DNA of 42,209 bases from the NCBI GenBank assembly GCA_902826245.1, contig CADEEA010000027.1, positions 1-42,209 on the forward strand, read 5' to 3'. The position numbers were made by a program, and so were the translations under genes. The first letter of the stretch is position 1. The number at the start of each line of letters is the position of its first letter. This DNA comes from an uncultured Alphaproteobacteria bacterium (GTDB lineage Bacteria; Pseudomonadota; Alphaproteobacteria; Caulobacterales; Aquidulcibacteraceae). The notes beneath the pieces are model-generated. The model saw only the letters and a program-made list of their open reading frames with translations, was not told the DNA's origin and did not search any database. Below, piece by piece: positions 13,601 through 20,016 of this stretch.

Positions 13601-14827
13601 AGCATTGATTGAACCATCGGCGTTCACCGTGCCCGACACCGTGACGTCGTCGTCTGTGCCAAACAATCCGTCGCCGCCGGTTCCGACCACCAATTGCGCC
13701 AGACCGTTGGCGGCAGGAATGAAGTTGCCGTAGGCGTCGGTCTTGATCAGCGGAATGTTCACAACGTCGATGGTGTCGTTCAGGATGATGCCGAGCTTCA
13801 GCGCGTTGGCCTTCACGTCGGCCCAACTCGCCATGGAATGGCCGTCAGCGCCGCTGATCAACTTGCCGGTCGAAACCGTGACCCAGCCGTCGGCGCCGGC
13901 GCCATTGCTGTCGAAGCGAGCGTATTCACGCAGGAACACTTGGTGGGAGGGATGGGAGGAATAGGTCTGGTTTTGGTCGACAAACGGCGTCGTCGTGTTC
14001 TGGGCTTCATGGGCAGTGTCGTCGGAATCGCCGAAAATCCCGTTGGCGCCAGGCCCATTGAATTGCGTTGCCCGGGTCAGCATCATGAATTGCTGACCGG
14101 GATTGGTGATTTCATCCCCAGTGCCGGCGATGCCATCGGGGCCGACCAGGATCAGCGGATCGTCGGCTTGCAGCGGGATGAAGACGAACCCGTTGCCGCC
14201 CTTGCTGACGAGATCAAGGCCGTGATCGAAAAACTGACCGAAGAACGTGAACCACGAATTGAACGGCGCTGAGAGGCCGGCGTCAGGCGTGACGTTAGCG
14301 ATGAACAGATTGCCAGACGCATCGACGCCGGGCGGGATCGCCACGTTGTTGGCCAGGTATTGCGGGTTCGACAGGCTTTCGGGCAGGCTCGGGTTGAAGC
14401 TTGGGTTCAGCACCGCGGCGTGTTGGTAGACGTAGCCCGTTCCCGGCGTGGAATTGTTGTGGGCGGCGACCGCGGCGGCGTTGTTAACGGTCTGGTCGGC
14501 GATCAGGTTGGAGATGATGCGGGGGTCGGCATCGAAAACGAAACCACCGGTTTGCGTGTACGAGGTAGCATCGCCCACCGACTGCCCGCCGGGCCCATCG
14601 AGATCGATGGAGTAGGTGTCGCCGTTCTGCAGAAATTGATCGCCAATCCGCGGGAAGAGCCGATCAGCGGCGCCGAACGCGCCATTGCCGGGCACGCTGT
14701 TGTTGTTCTGGCCGCTTACTTGCCGTAGACCGAAAGCGAGGTGGGGGCTGAGGGGCGGTTGGCCCTGCTCGGCCATCATGATCTGCCGCAGAACGTGCTC
14801 GAGATCGATCCTATTGAACTTCGCCAT
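7643..14827 (-). CDS. Giant RTX-type animal haem peroxidase, MopA-like
   Basis: This protein of about 2,394 aa combines an animal-type haem peroxidase domain (about 1-1000) with calcium-binding RTX repeats. GQFFDHG (197-203) carries the distal His202, YRFGHS carries the proximal His605, and the conserved ARGRD lies at 716-720. RTX blocks of GGxGxDxL type follow at about 1035-1205 and again in the last third. Between them are Ig/cadherin-like repeated modules (about 1420-2060). No Sec signal is visible, and the C-terminal end resembles type I secretion substrates, so export by a type I system encoded elsewhere is likely. The architecture matches Mn(II)-oxidising peroxidases of the MopA group. 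I chose the Met of MAKFNRIDLEHVLRQI because family members begin this way and GGGGT lies upstream. An in-frame Met 20 codons earlier lacks a ribosome site. Peroxidase and RTX assignments are firm; the manganese role is inferred. Confidence 0.9.
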   Translation of the reverse strand: MAKFNRIDLEHVLRQIMMAEQGQPPLSPHLAFGLRQVSGQNNNSVPGNGAFGAADRLFPRIGDQFLQNGDTYSIDLDGPGGQSVGDATSYTQTGGFVFDADPRIISNLIADQTVNNAAAVAAHNNSTPGTGYVYQHAAVLNPSFNPSLPESLSNPQYLANNVAIPPGVDASGNLFIANVTPDAGLSAPFNSWFTFFGQFFDHGLDLVSKGGNGFVFIPLQADDPLILVGPDGIAGTGDEITNPGQQFMMLTRATQFNGPGANGIFGDSDDTAHEAQNTTTPFVDQNQTYSSHPSHQVFLREYARFDSNGAGADGWVTVSTGKLISGADGHSMASWADVKANALKLGIILNDTIDVVNIPLIKTDAYGNFIPAANGLAQLVVGTGGDGLFGTDDDVTVSGTVNADGSINAITTAGAARINHAFLDDIAHSANPVNSQTGAFLSADSDAIVNDVNGNGRIDAGETAIGAGNFDNELLDRHYIAGDGRANENIGLIAVHDIFHSEHNRQIELIKAMVRQELANGDTAFASDWALPGANLADGIADNEFNGQRLFQAAKYATEVQYQHIVFEEFARKVAPNIHLFGNNDIALDPAITAEFAHAVYRFGHSMLDETVNRYVMQDAFLDAAGNPTSVNTGRPNPLAGTPMLDANGDPILNDVGLIQAFLNPVLHAGDGSAATANIILGSVNQIGNEIDEFVTGALRNNLVGLPIDLPALNIARGRDTGVPPLNLLRNQIYTQLNTGGTGDTSLKPYASWDEFGQFLKHPESLVNFIAAYGTHASIGGTLADRRAAAEALVENAVLGSASFSQDAFDFVHSLGAYANAVHGVGNDGVLHTADDTFTTGGLDNPLAQHAGWSTGNITGVDQIDLWIGGLAEKQNLFGGLLGSTFNFVFETQLEALQDADRLYYLPRVEGIEFGTQVEGSSFAELIMLNTGLKHLSASIFLTPEYTIEASNYFRRNADGSFQSAGAGADGIFNTADDIRIATDPSTWLRNGIAGNLLVEVLADGTVHFIGDDNFFGNTMVLGGTPWNDRLQAGQADDDTVYGDEGDDWIDGGNGNDFLYGGAGDDLIQDSSGDDVIHGDGGNDTIDGGAGDDIVFGNDGNDLIHLGNSILGDSGSGGAGDDIIFGDEGDDAIVGNDGDDWLSGGAGGDGLVGDVGAPTGQVPLYGGNDVLDGGGEGDKMTGFSGDDIMLGEGGFDKFYGKLGFDWASFEKSPDAVSVDMERREFVPDQLIPAGDAVRDVFRETEAVSGSAHDDYLRGTIDTVIVDAVTGARTGGALSVFNELENVDLIFGLSGFFAPGPVFYTTGNIMLGGDGSDRIEGRAGDDYIDGDAWLHVDLTRDANGNIFAGSEITRDIFFDITDGDIDTAIYSDVLANYIISTVPDAQGFYTVSQIAVTPGVGLNLALNDGVDHIRNIERLQFADGTFTLNQLLGLPPGPNENAVPTGTLTLATAADVAATPLVEAVVGTSITATDAIVDADGIVPGSVHYQWQDQQITAGGGTVWVDIAGATSLTFTPTNTQLGNALRIVKIYTDGLGHQEVAFSLGTALLAPNVTVNTAPFINQQQNPPGLPDSNARTGNPLNLFLNLTSVFNDNETASAALIYTATLGNGQVLDGSAAAGGLRFVLQGAPGAITGAFVMYDPDLNGVADALVAPLGAITIRVTATDIPAVGPALSITDTFLINVQQGNRAPIAGAFAPQSLQEGDGVNGGADTFVGTLTGSDPDGSPIAFRLVAGSVFGGTVTAFNQSTGAFTFVANGDEFAGSTLPAGAGFNFTVFDGQLNSAPGEVRFDLQATDDGQAPVSITGTAASGGTLTALIGVDPDGEWNAATATYEWFRNGVSQGVTVGDPNYAVGAADIGQRLSVRVTYTDAQDFTTSYTTPELAPVGVLSVRPLGPNGSAPGTLTAFSTIVDPDGDLPGAFSNLWSVSTTVGGPFQPVPFLGADVDVIGNLVLPNNSTLFVQLTQQFVDAAFNLNEATSAIVRVRTGSDGNQTLSSAFGGTDILLGLAGNDVLNGDGGNDMLYGGNGNDTLNGGAGNDVLSGGRNSDSISGGAGNDTILYTMGDAVDQVNGGADADTLIIVGQDGAVNETLDVIFNGTSLTRFQSGSTVTNVESVTADLSDGVDTLTYDPPSGLVTTVAVNVNLALGTASGFSAIAGIENVTGGSAGDTIIGDDGANVLDGGAGADALRGGGGNDTLIGGANADTAVFAGPVANYDFALVGGNVRVSDGSAGSLDGVDSLDSIENMQFGAQSYNLVTGNNNSNGAINGGANADIILGFNGNDTLSGNNGADVLVGGAGNDSMNGGAGNDTFVSGAGSGIDTINGFDADAGGGQDLIAFSASLGLSAADIGGRIVITDLGANTLITVDGVDIIALIGVDGAGNNVVTSADFIFGN
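7860..8020 (-). repeat. RTX repeat block near the C-terminus (coding)
   Basis: Tandem nonapeptides such as GFNGNDTLS, GNNGADVLV, GGAGNDSMN and GGAGNDTFV are encoded here, followed by a segment typical of the end of RTX proteins. They should form a parallel beta-roll that folds on calcium binding outside the cell. Confidence 0.85.
8215..8330 (-). repeat. RTX repeat block (coding, short)
   Basis: Three to four nonapeptides are encoded (GDDGANVLD, GGAGADALR, GGGGNDTLI, GGANADTAVF). The block is separated from its neighbours by non-repeat beta-rich linkers of about 60-70 residues. Confidence 0.8.
8641..8830 (-). repeat. RTX repeat block (coding)
   Basis: About seven consecutive nonapeptides are encoded, including GLAGNDVLN, GDGGNDMLY, GGNGNDTLN, GGAGNDVLS and GGAGNDTIL. 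They lie immediately C-terminal to the Ig/cadherin-like region of the peroxidase. Confidence 0.87.
11213..11725 (-). repeat. Main RTX repeat block following the peroxidase domain (coding)
   Basis: About 170 residues of acidic calcium-binding nonapeptides are encoded (for example GGNGNDFLY, GGAGDDLIQ, GDGGNDTID, GGAGDDIVF), many with DD rather than ND. It joins the catalytic domain to the downstream modules. At the DNA level it looks like a degenerate tandem repeat rich in gccgccg/tcgtcgcc. Confidence 0.88.
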
Positions 14828-15060
14828 CTGATTAACCCCATTAACGGCGTTCGCGCGAACCGCGCCCAACCCTGTCGATTTCGTCATGAGGGGAATAAAA
14901 TTGAACCGACGCCAGGGTGCTCACCCCCGCCGACATGGTCGGCGATACGGGCCATCGGATTAGCGGAAACGAAATGGGAGTAGACGTACGAAACATACCG
15001 CCATGGGCAATCCCGCGCGCCGATGACCGCGCCGCCGACCAATGCGAGAAAGCCGCACTA

Positions 15061-15085
15061 TTGTAACGTTTTTTGTAACGTTTTT
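15061..15085. promoter_or_regulatory. Direct repeat, candidate regulator-binding site
   Basis: TTGTAACGTTTTT occurs twice with a 12-base period (15061-15073 and 15073-15085). On the minus strand this reads CGTTACA-N5-CGTTACA. Heptamers at about one helical turn are the usual binding pattern of OmpR-family regulators. It lies about 235-260 bases upstream of the peroxidase start. Confidence 0.5.
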
Positions 15086-15140
15086 CTCGGATTCCCCTGC
15101 GCGCAATTTCTGCTGGCGCGTGTGCTGCACCGCTTCGGCT

Positions 15141-15154
15141 TTGATCTCAGTCAA
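15141..15154. promoter_or_regulatory. FNR/FixK-type binding site
   Basis: TTGATctcaGTCAA is a near-perfect match to the TTGAT-N4-(A/G)TCAA half-site pair bound by FNR/FnrL/FixK regulators in alphaproteobacteria. It lies between the leftward hydrolase and the leftward peroxidase operon, about 315 bases upstream of the peroxidase start. No good -10 element stands at the usual distance on either strand, so its target promoter is unclear. Confidence 0.5.
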
Positions 15155-15291
15155 AATCTGGGAGATGCAACGACTCCCAATTGGCGCAGGAATTTACATC
15201 TCGCCCAAGACGCGAGCGCAAGGCTCTTGATGCGGGTGCTTCGCCACGCTGATGGGTGTTTGCTCAACCGCCTGCCGCGATCCGTGAAAAT

Positions 15292-16341
15292 CTATTGGGC
15301 CGCGCGCGCATGCGGGATGATCGGCGGCGCCTGTGACGGGAACGCAGCGTCCGGATCGCGAAGGAACGCCAATATGTCGGCGTACACCACTTCTCGCTGC
15401 AGATCGCGCAACAGCCAGTGATAACCATTCGCATAAAGGGCGGTTCGCGCGCTGGAGGGCAGTCGCCGCGCAGCATTATTAGCAGAAACGCGTGGGATGA
15501 TCTGGTCACGCACACCATAAAGGAACAGCACGGGGCCATCGAGATTGCGGGCGCGGTCGGATGCGCGTTCCATCATCGAGACCAGCCCGTAAAGCGCGTC
15601 GATGCGCGTGGTCCAGATCATATGCGGATCGCGACCAGCACGGCGCAATGCTTCGTTATTGTCAGATGCAGTGCGCGTGCGCGTCACGCTGCGCGGCGGC
15701 GACACTGCTCGCCAGGGGAGCGTGTGTGCGCCCATCCATAAAGTCGCTGCGTACGCTGGCGGCATGGTGGACCATCCCCAAACGCCCGGCGCCACCAGAA
15801 TAAGGCGGTCGAGCTCGGGCGCATTCTCTGCGCCGAACGTCGCCATTGCCGTGGACGAGCCCATGGAATCGCCCATCACCGCCACCACCGCTCCCGGATG
15901 GGTACGCCGCGCCACGCGCACAGCAGTGCGTACATCTTCGGTCATTAACCGCTCGCCGCCCCACACGCCGCGGTTCGGCGATCTCCCAAATCCGCGCGCG
16001 TCATAGGCATAGAACGCGACGCCGCGCTCGGCGAACCAGGGCCCTGCGAGATAGAAGGCGCCGGCATAATCGTTCATGCCGTGCAGCGCGATGACGACAG
16101 CCCAAGTCTCCTGCTCAGCTGCCGGCAGCCATGCAGAGAGCCCAAGCTCGGCGCCGTCGAAACTTACGAAACGCTCGCGCGCCGGCTCAAACCGCGCGCC
16201 TTGGAACGCGGCCGTTGGCGAGCCTGCGCGTTGGATGGTGGGAATGCAGCCGGCGAGCAAGCTCAGCGCAAGGCCAAACCCACACGCGCGCGCAATGCAG
16301 GAACCAATTCCAAATCGAACCAAGGATTGCGCTTGAGCCAT
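15292..16341 (-). CDS. Lipoprotein alpha/beta hydrolase (monoacylglycerol lipase-like)
   Basis: This 349 aa envelope protein has a lipoprotein signal peptide, LSLLAGC, with the acylated Cys at 32. The hydrolase domain (about 55-330) has an HGMNDYAG oxyanion region at 87-94. The nucleophile Ser159 is in GDSMG, and Asp279 (GVRDQIIP) and His308 (NGYHW) complete the triad. The organisation fits serine aminopeptidase S33/Hydrolase_4 enzymes acting on lipid esters; the substrate is unknown. I chose the Met of MAQAQSLVRF because the lipobox follows at the right distance. This start lies within the upstream glycosylase gene, giving a 79-base overlap. A later non-ATG start near the signal peptide cannot be excluded. 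Confidence 0.88.
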   Translation of the reverse strand: MAQAQSLVRFGIGSCIARACGFGLALSLLAGCIPTIQRAGSPTAAFQGARFEPARERFVSFDGAELGLSAWLPAAEQETWAVVIALHGMNDYAGAFYLAGPWFAERGVAFYAYDARGFGRSPNRGVWGGERLMTEDVRTAVRVARRTHPGAVVAVMGDSMGSSTAMATFGAENAPELDRLILVAPGVWGWSTMPPAYAATLWMGAHTLPWRAVSPPRSVTRTRTASDNNEALRRAGRDPHMIWTTRIDALYGLVSMMERASDRARNLDGPVLFLYGVRDQIIPRVSANNAARRLPSSARTALYANGYHWLLRDLQREVVYADILAFLRDPDAAFPSQAPPIIPHARAAQ

Positions 16342-16841
16342 GCCGAGTTCCGCCAAGAAGGGTGCGGCAAGGGCATGACATTGGCGGGGTATTCGCGCCA
16401 CGCGCGCACACTCTCCCCCAAAGTCGGCTTCGCCGCCTCGCCCAGATGATAGCGTTGCGCGTAGAGGCCGACCAGCAGGGTCAGCCGCACTTTCGTTAAC
16501 AACGGCAAGAGGCGTGCCCGCCAAAGCGGTGCGCATTCAGGGCGAGGCGGCGAATCCGCCCCCTTCACCGTGCCCGGATAGCAGAACCCCATGGCGGCTA
16601 CGGCGATGTGTTCGCGCCGATAGAAGGCCTCGCGGTCCATGCCCAGCCATTGCCGCAGTCGGTCGCCGGAAGGGTCGTCCCACGGCACGCCGCTTTCGTG
16701 CACCCGCCGCCCCGGCGCCTGGCCAGCAATCAGGATGCGCGCCTCGGGGTGCACCCAGATGACCGGGCGCGGCTCGTGCGGCAGCGCGCAATGCCGGCAG
16801 GCGCGGATCTCAGCGACGAGGGCGGCGAGGCTTTCAGCCAC
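16263..16841 (-). CDS. Uracil-DNA glycosylase-family protein with Fe-S cysteines
   Basis: This 192 aa protein belongs to the uracil-DNA glycosylase superfamily. The substrate motif GQAPG is at 40-44 and the second active-site loop LPHPSWRN at 158-165. Four cysteines (15, 18, 87, 103) have the CxxC...C...C spacing that binds a 4Fe-4S cluster in family 4/5 glycosylases. It should excise uracil or a related damaged base. Its first motif lacks the usual acidic residue and reads GQAPGRR, so substrate preference is uncertain. The start overlaps the end of the acyl-CoA dehydrogenase gene by 8 bases, and its 3' end overlaps the next gene, so all three probably share a message. Confidence 0.87.
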   Translation of the reverse strand: MAESLAALVAEIRACRHCALPHEPRPVIWVHPEARILIAGQAPGRRVHESGVPWDDPSGDRLRQWLGMDREAFYRREHIAVAAMGFCYPGTVKGADSPPRPECAPLWRARLLPLLTKVRLTLLVGLYAQRYHLGEAAKPTLGESVRAWREYPANVMPLPHPSWRNSAWLKRNPWFDLELVPALRARVGLALR

Positions 16842-17979
16842 CCTGCTTCATCATCTCGCGCGCAATCACCAGGCGCTGAATCTCGCTGGCGCCTTCGTAG
16901 ATGCGAAACAGACGCACGTCGCGGTAGAAGCGCTCGATGCCGTGATCGGCGACGTAGCCAGCGCCACCGAATATCTGCACCGTGCAGTCGGCCACGCGAC
17001 CCACCATCTCAGAGGCAAACAATTTGCAGCACGCCGCTTCCATAGTGACGTTCTCGCCGGCATCGCGCTTGCGCGCGGCCTCCAACACCATGGCGCGCGC
17101 AGCGTTTGCCTCGGTGCGGCTATCGGCCAGCATCGCCTGGATCATCTGGAAAGAAGCGAGCGCTTGACCGAATTGCTTGCGCTCACCGGCGTACTTGACG
17201 CTCTCCTCAATCAAGCGCTCGGCGACGCCCACACACACAGATGAAATGTGCAAACGTCCGCGATCGAGCACCTGCATGGCGACGCGAAAACCTTGGCCCT
17301 CTTCGCCCAAACGGTTCTCGACCGGCACGCGCACACCATCGAAATTTACATCGCAAATGTGGGCGCCCTGCTGGCCCATCTTTTTTTCCGGCTTGCCGAT
17401 AGAGACGCCGGGAAGGCCGCTCGGCACCAAAAACGCGGAAACACCCGAGCCGCCTTTGGAGTTCGGTTCAGTACGCGCCATCACCGTGAACAGAGCGGCG
17501 CGGTTCGCGTTGGTGATATAGCGCTTGCCGCCGCTAATGACGTAAGAATCGCCGTCGCGCTCGGCCTTGGTGCGCACCGAAGCGGAATCCGAACCCGCCT
17601 CCGGCTCGGTCAGCGCGAATGAAGTAACAATCTCGCCCGACGCAATCCCAGGCAGCCAACGCTGCTTTTGCGCCTCCGTCCCGAACATCACGAGACCCTG
17701 GCTGCCAATGCCGACATTGGTGCCGAACGCGGAGCGGAACGCTGGCGAGCAACGGCAGAACTCGAACATCGCCCGGCACTCGGCCTCCATGGAGAGCCCA
17801 AGGCCGCCATATTCTTCCGGGATCGAAATTCCAAAGAGGCCGAGCGCGCGCATCTCGGCCAGCACATCCGCAGGGATGGAATCGTCCTCTGAGACTTTGG
17901 CCTCAAGCGGGATCAAGCGCTCGTTTACGAAACGCCGCAATACGGCGAGCAACTGACCCAGAGTTTCGGAATCTTGCAT
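16834..17979 (-). CDS. Acyl-CoA dehydrogenase
   Basis: This 381 aa FAD enzyme of fatty-acid or branched-chain acyl-CoA beta-oxidation has the normal family length. The FAD/substrate motif FALTEPEAGSDSASVRT is near 145, KRYITNAN near 171, the RKQFGQ element near 267, and the C-terminal RIYEGASEIQ carries the probable catalytic base Glu362. It should form the trans-2-enoyl-CoA and pass electrons to ETF. Chain-length specificity cannot be read from the sequence. The ribosome site is weak (AAGAAAACGC). It is first in a likely three-gene leftward unit with the glycosylase and hydrolase. Confidence 0.93.
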   Translation of the reverse strand: MQDSETLGQLLAVLRRFVNERLIPLEAKVSEDDSIPADVLAEMRALGLFGISIPEEYGGLGLSMEAECRAMFEFCRCSPAFRSAFGTNVGIGSQGLVMFGTEAQKQRWLPGIASGEIVTSFALTEPEAGSDSASVRTKAERDGDSYVISGGKRYITNANRAALFTVMARTEPNSKGGSGVSAFLVPSGLPGVSIGKPEKKMGQQGAHICDVNFDGVRVPVENRLGEEGQGFRVAMQVLDRGRLHISSVCVGVAERLIEESVKYAGERKQFGQALASFQMIQAMLADSRTEANAARAMVLEAARKRDAGENVTMEAACCKLFASEMVGRVADCTVQIFGGAGYVADHGIERFYRDVRLFRIYEGASEIQRLVIAREMMKQGG

Positions 17980-17991
17980 GCGTTTTCTTTG

Positions 17992-18609
17992 CTAGCACAC
18001 TTGGCGTTGCGACATGTTCCCTAGTTGCCGCGGCGAACATGGCGCCGAACGAGTTTGAGTCTCGCGAATTTGTGCCCGGCCAATAATGGGGTCGGCGTCG
18101 CGGACGACCATGCGCATGTCATCTTCGTTAAGCCGCCACAGACGCGTGTTCGCAGCCACGCCGGTAACGTTCATCTCCCAGATGCCCAGATAGATCGCCT
18201 CGCCGGGTCGCACTTCGAAGGAAGGACGCTCCGGCCCCTGAACAACGCCTTGCGCGATATAGTTCACGCCATTTTCCTGCAGCACCGCGAACACGCTGTC
18301 GAGCCCGTAGACGCCCGGCTCGATCCGAGCCATCGCAAACTCGCCTGGAAGGTCCTCGACGCGCAGGCTGTCGCTCGCGTTGGTGCGGGCTTCAAAAATT
18401 GCGCGCCCGCCATAAGGAAGGAACGCCCCGTCCGGGCCCAATCGCCGCCACAACATCGTGTAAGCCGGCTCGCGTTCGCTGGCGGATTCCGCAACGCCTA
18501 TGATGGCGAAAGCGGCGGCGCTCTCACCGACGCGGAACCGAGCATCCTCGTCGCTCGCGCAGCCGTTCAGCGCCAAGACAGCCGCAATCGCCAACCAGAT
18601 ACGCACCAT
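17992..18609 (-). CDS. Lipoprotein of unknown function
   Basis: This 205 aa protein has a short lipoprotein signal, with the lipobox ALNGC placing the acylated Cys at 17. The rest is a beta-rich domain with repeated glycine-aromatic turns (GVYGLDSVF, GEAIYLGIWEMN) and two further cysteines near the C-terminus (positions about 191 and 205). I do not recognise a named family with certainty. It ends 12 bases upstream of the acyl-CoA dehydrogenase start and is divergent from the thioesterase gene on its other side. It probably resides in the outer membrane or periplasm. Confidence 0.75.
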   Translation of the reverse strand: MVRIWLAIAAVLALNGCASDEDARFRVGESAAAFAIIGVAESASEREPAYTMLWRRLGPDGAFLPYGGRAIFEARTNASDSLRVEDLPGEFAMARIEPGVYGLDSVFAVLQENGVNYIAQGVVQGPERPSFEVRPGEAIYLGIWEMNVTGVAANTRLWRLNEDDMRMVVRDADPIIGRAQIRETQTRSAPCSPRQLGNMSQRQVC

Positions 18610-18714
18610 GCATCCTCGCTTTAGCGAGCCTTAGCATGCCCGTTGGCGCAGCGCACCCTGGCGCCGTAAAGAGGGCCGCCCGGCACTCGTGGGTCGGATG
18701 GGAGCATCGCGGAA

Positions 18715-19161
18715 ATGGCCGAAATTCACCCCTATGGGGAACCCAGCGAGGTCCTCGATGGCCCGCTAAAGGGGTGGACCACTTGGGGCAAAGGCGCGGA
18801 CCCGTTCGAGACGGCCAATGGCCCGTTCTGCTTTCTCGCTGCAGAGGACGGCGTCCGCTGCGCCTTCCAGCCCCGCCGAGAGCACCTCAATGGCGCGGGC
18901 GCACTCCACGGCGGGGCGCTGATGAGCTTTGCTGATTTTTCGCTTTTTGCCTTTGCCCACAATGTTTTGCGCGGCGTGAAGGCAGTGACCCTCACCTGTA
19001 ATTGCGAGTTCCTTGCGGCCGGCGGATGCGACGGGCTGGTTGAGGCGCGCGGCGAGGTGTTGCGCGAGACGCGCACTCTTGTATTCGCGCGCGGCCTGGT
19101 GACGCAGAACGCGCGCGCGTTGCTTGCGTTTTCCGGCACGCTCAAGAAGATGCCGCGCTAG
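18715..19161 (+). CDS. PaaI-like hot-dog thioesterase
   Basis: This 148 aa single hot-dog-fold protein belongs to the PaaI/4HBT thioesterase group. The family motif HGGALMSFAD at 65-74 supplies the HGG turn and the acidic residue Asp74. It should hydrolyse an acyl- or aryl-CoA thioester as a homotetramer; the substrate is unknown. Its length is normal. The start Met is preceded by GCGGAAATGGCC with only weak ribosome-site character. The gene is divergent from the lipoprotein gene and is followed 40 bases later by the CHAD gene on the same strand. Confidence 0.88.
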   Translation: MAEIHPYGEPSEVLDGPLKGWTTWGKGADPFETANGPFCFLAAEDGVRCAFQPRREHLNGAGALHGGALMSFADFSLFAFAHNVLRGVKAVTLTCNCEFLAAGGCDGLVEARGEVLRETRTLVFARGLVTQNARALLAFSGTLKKMPR

Positions 19162-19201
19162 AAACTCGCCGCCTTAGGCACGAATAGACGGGGCACTCAC
19201 A

Positions 19202-20002
19202 ATGCGCTCACCAGCGCCCGCCTTCGATTTGCGCGCCGCGCTGGCTCGCGAACTGATCGAGGCGCTAAGCCTGTTGGACACACCAACGGTGACACCTAAG
19301 TCAGTGCACCGTTGCCGCGTTCACCTCAAACGCGCGCGCGCTGTGGCCAAAGTTGGACGCGTTTGCGCGCCAGGCCTCGCTGCAATTTTCAACGAGTCCG
19401 CGCGAGCAACCATGCGAATGCTTGCCCAGGCGCGCGAGATACATGCCCTTGCCGAAGCCGCCGCGGCAGCGGCGACCAAGGCCGGCAAGAAGAGCGCCGC
19501 TGGGCTTGCCTCCCTTGCCCAATCGCTCGCTCAGTCGGACACAGCTATGGATGCGCCGGATATCCAAAGTGCGCGCGCCAGCCTTAAGGATCTGCTGGCG
19601 CTGGCGCAGGTCTGGCCCGAGGCTTCACCAAGACAAGTACGCAGAGGCGCAGAGCGCATAGCACGACGCGCCAGGCGGGCGCGCCGTCGCGGCTTGCATT
19701 GCGACGATCCAGATCTTCTCCACGATTGGCGCAAGCGGGAGAAGGAGAGGCTATACGCGGCCGAACTGCTAGGCGACGTATGGCCCTATCGGCGTGCGCG
19801 CAAACTCGGCGAAAAACTAACGACAATTCTGGGCGAAGTTCGCGACACGCGTTTGCTGCACGATCGCATCGAGGCGGCGGCCCTGACCAGCGGCTCCGCC
19901 AAAGCGGATCGTCGCGCCCTGAGCGCCCTTGAGCAGCGTGCCGAAAAATTACACAAGCGCGCCGATCGCGTCGGCGAAAAAATGCGCCGCAAGGGCGTGT
20001 GA
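19202..20002 (+). CDS. CHAD domain protein
   Basis: This 266 aa all-helical, very basic protein has CHAD-domain hallmarks: HRCRVHLKRARA near 37-48, LHDWRKREKERLYAAELL near 176, and LGEVRDTRLLHDRI near 206. CHAD proteins bind inorganic polyphosphate through conserved His/Arg/Lys residues and are often found on polyphosphate granules. It lacks the CYTH triphosphatase domain that frequently accompanies CHAD. The alanine-rich segment at 78-115 is probably part of the helical bundle. It converges with queA, the two stops being 14 bases apart. Confidence 0.88.
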   Translation: MRSPAPAFDLRAALARELIEALSLLDTPTVTPKSVHRCRVHLKRARAVAKVGRVCAPGLAAIFNESARATMRMLAQAREIHALAEAAAAAATKAGKKSAAGLASLAQSLAQSDTAMDAPDIQSARASLKDLLALAQVWPEASPRQVRRGAERIARRARRARRRGLHCDDPDLLHDWRKREKERLYAAELLGDVWPYRRARKLGEKLTTILGEVRDTRLLHDRIEAAALTSGSAKADRRALSALEQRAEKLHKRADRVGEKMRRKGV

Positions 20003-20016
20003 TCGGCCCCGCTTCG

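Larger units (their letters stand above)
14888..15291. other. Control region upstream of the oxidase cluster
   Basis: I see no convincing gene in this gap. It holds a perfect 12-base-period direct repeat, an FNR/FixK-like palindrome and a small hairpin (TGGGAG 15159-15164 with CTCCCA 15174-15179). Short frames on both strands show no recognisable domain and no good ribosome site. The region most likely carries the promoter of the leftward peroxidase operon and the 3' untranslated end of the leftward hydrolase gene. Confidence 0.6.

Noticed and set aside
14960..15154. 64-codon minus-strand frame upstream of the peroxidase
   Set aside because: Its KNVTKNVT part is just the direct repeat translated; no domain and no ribosome site.
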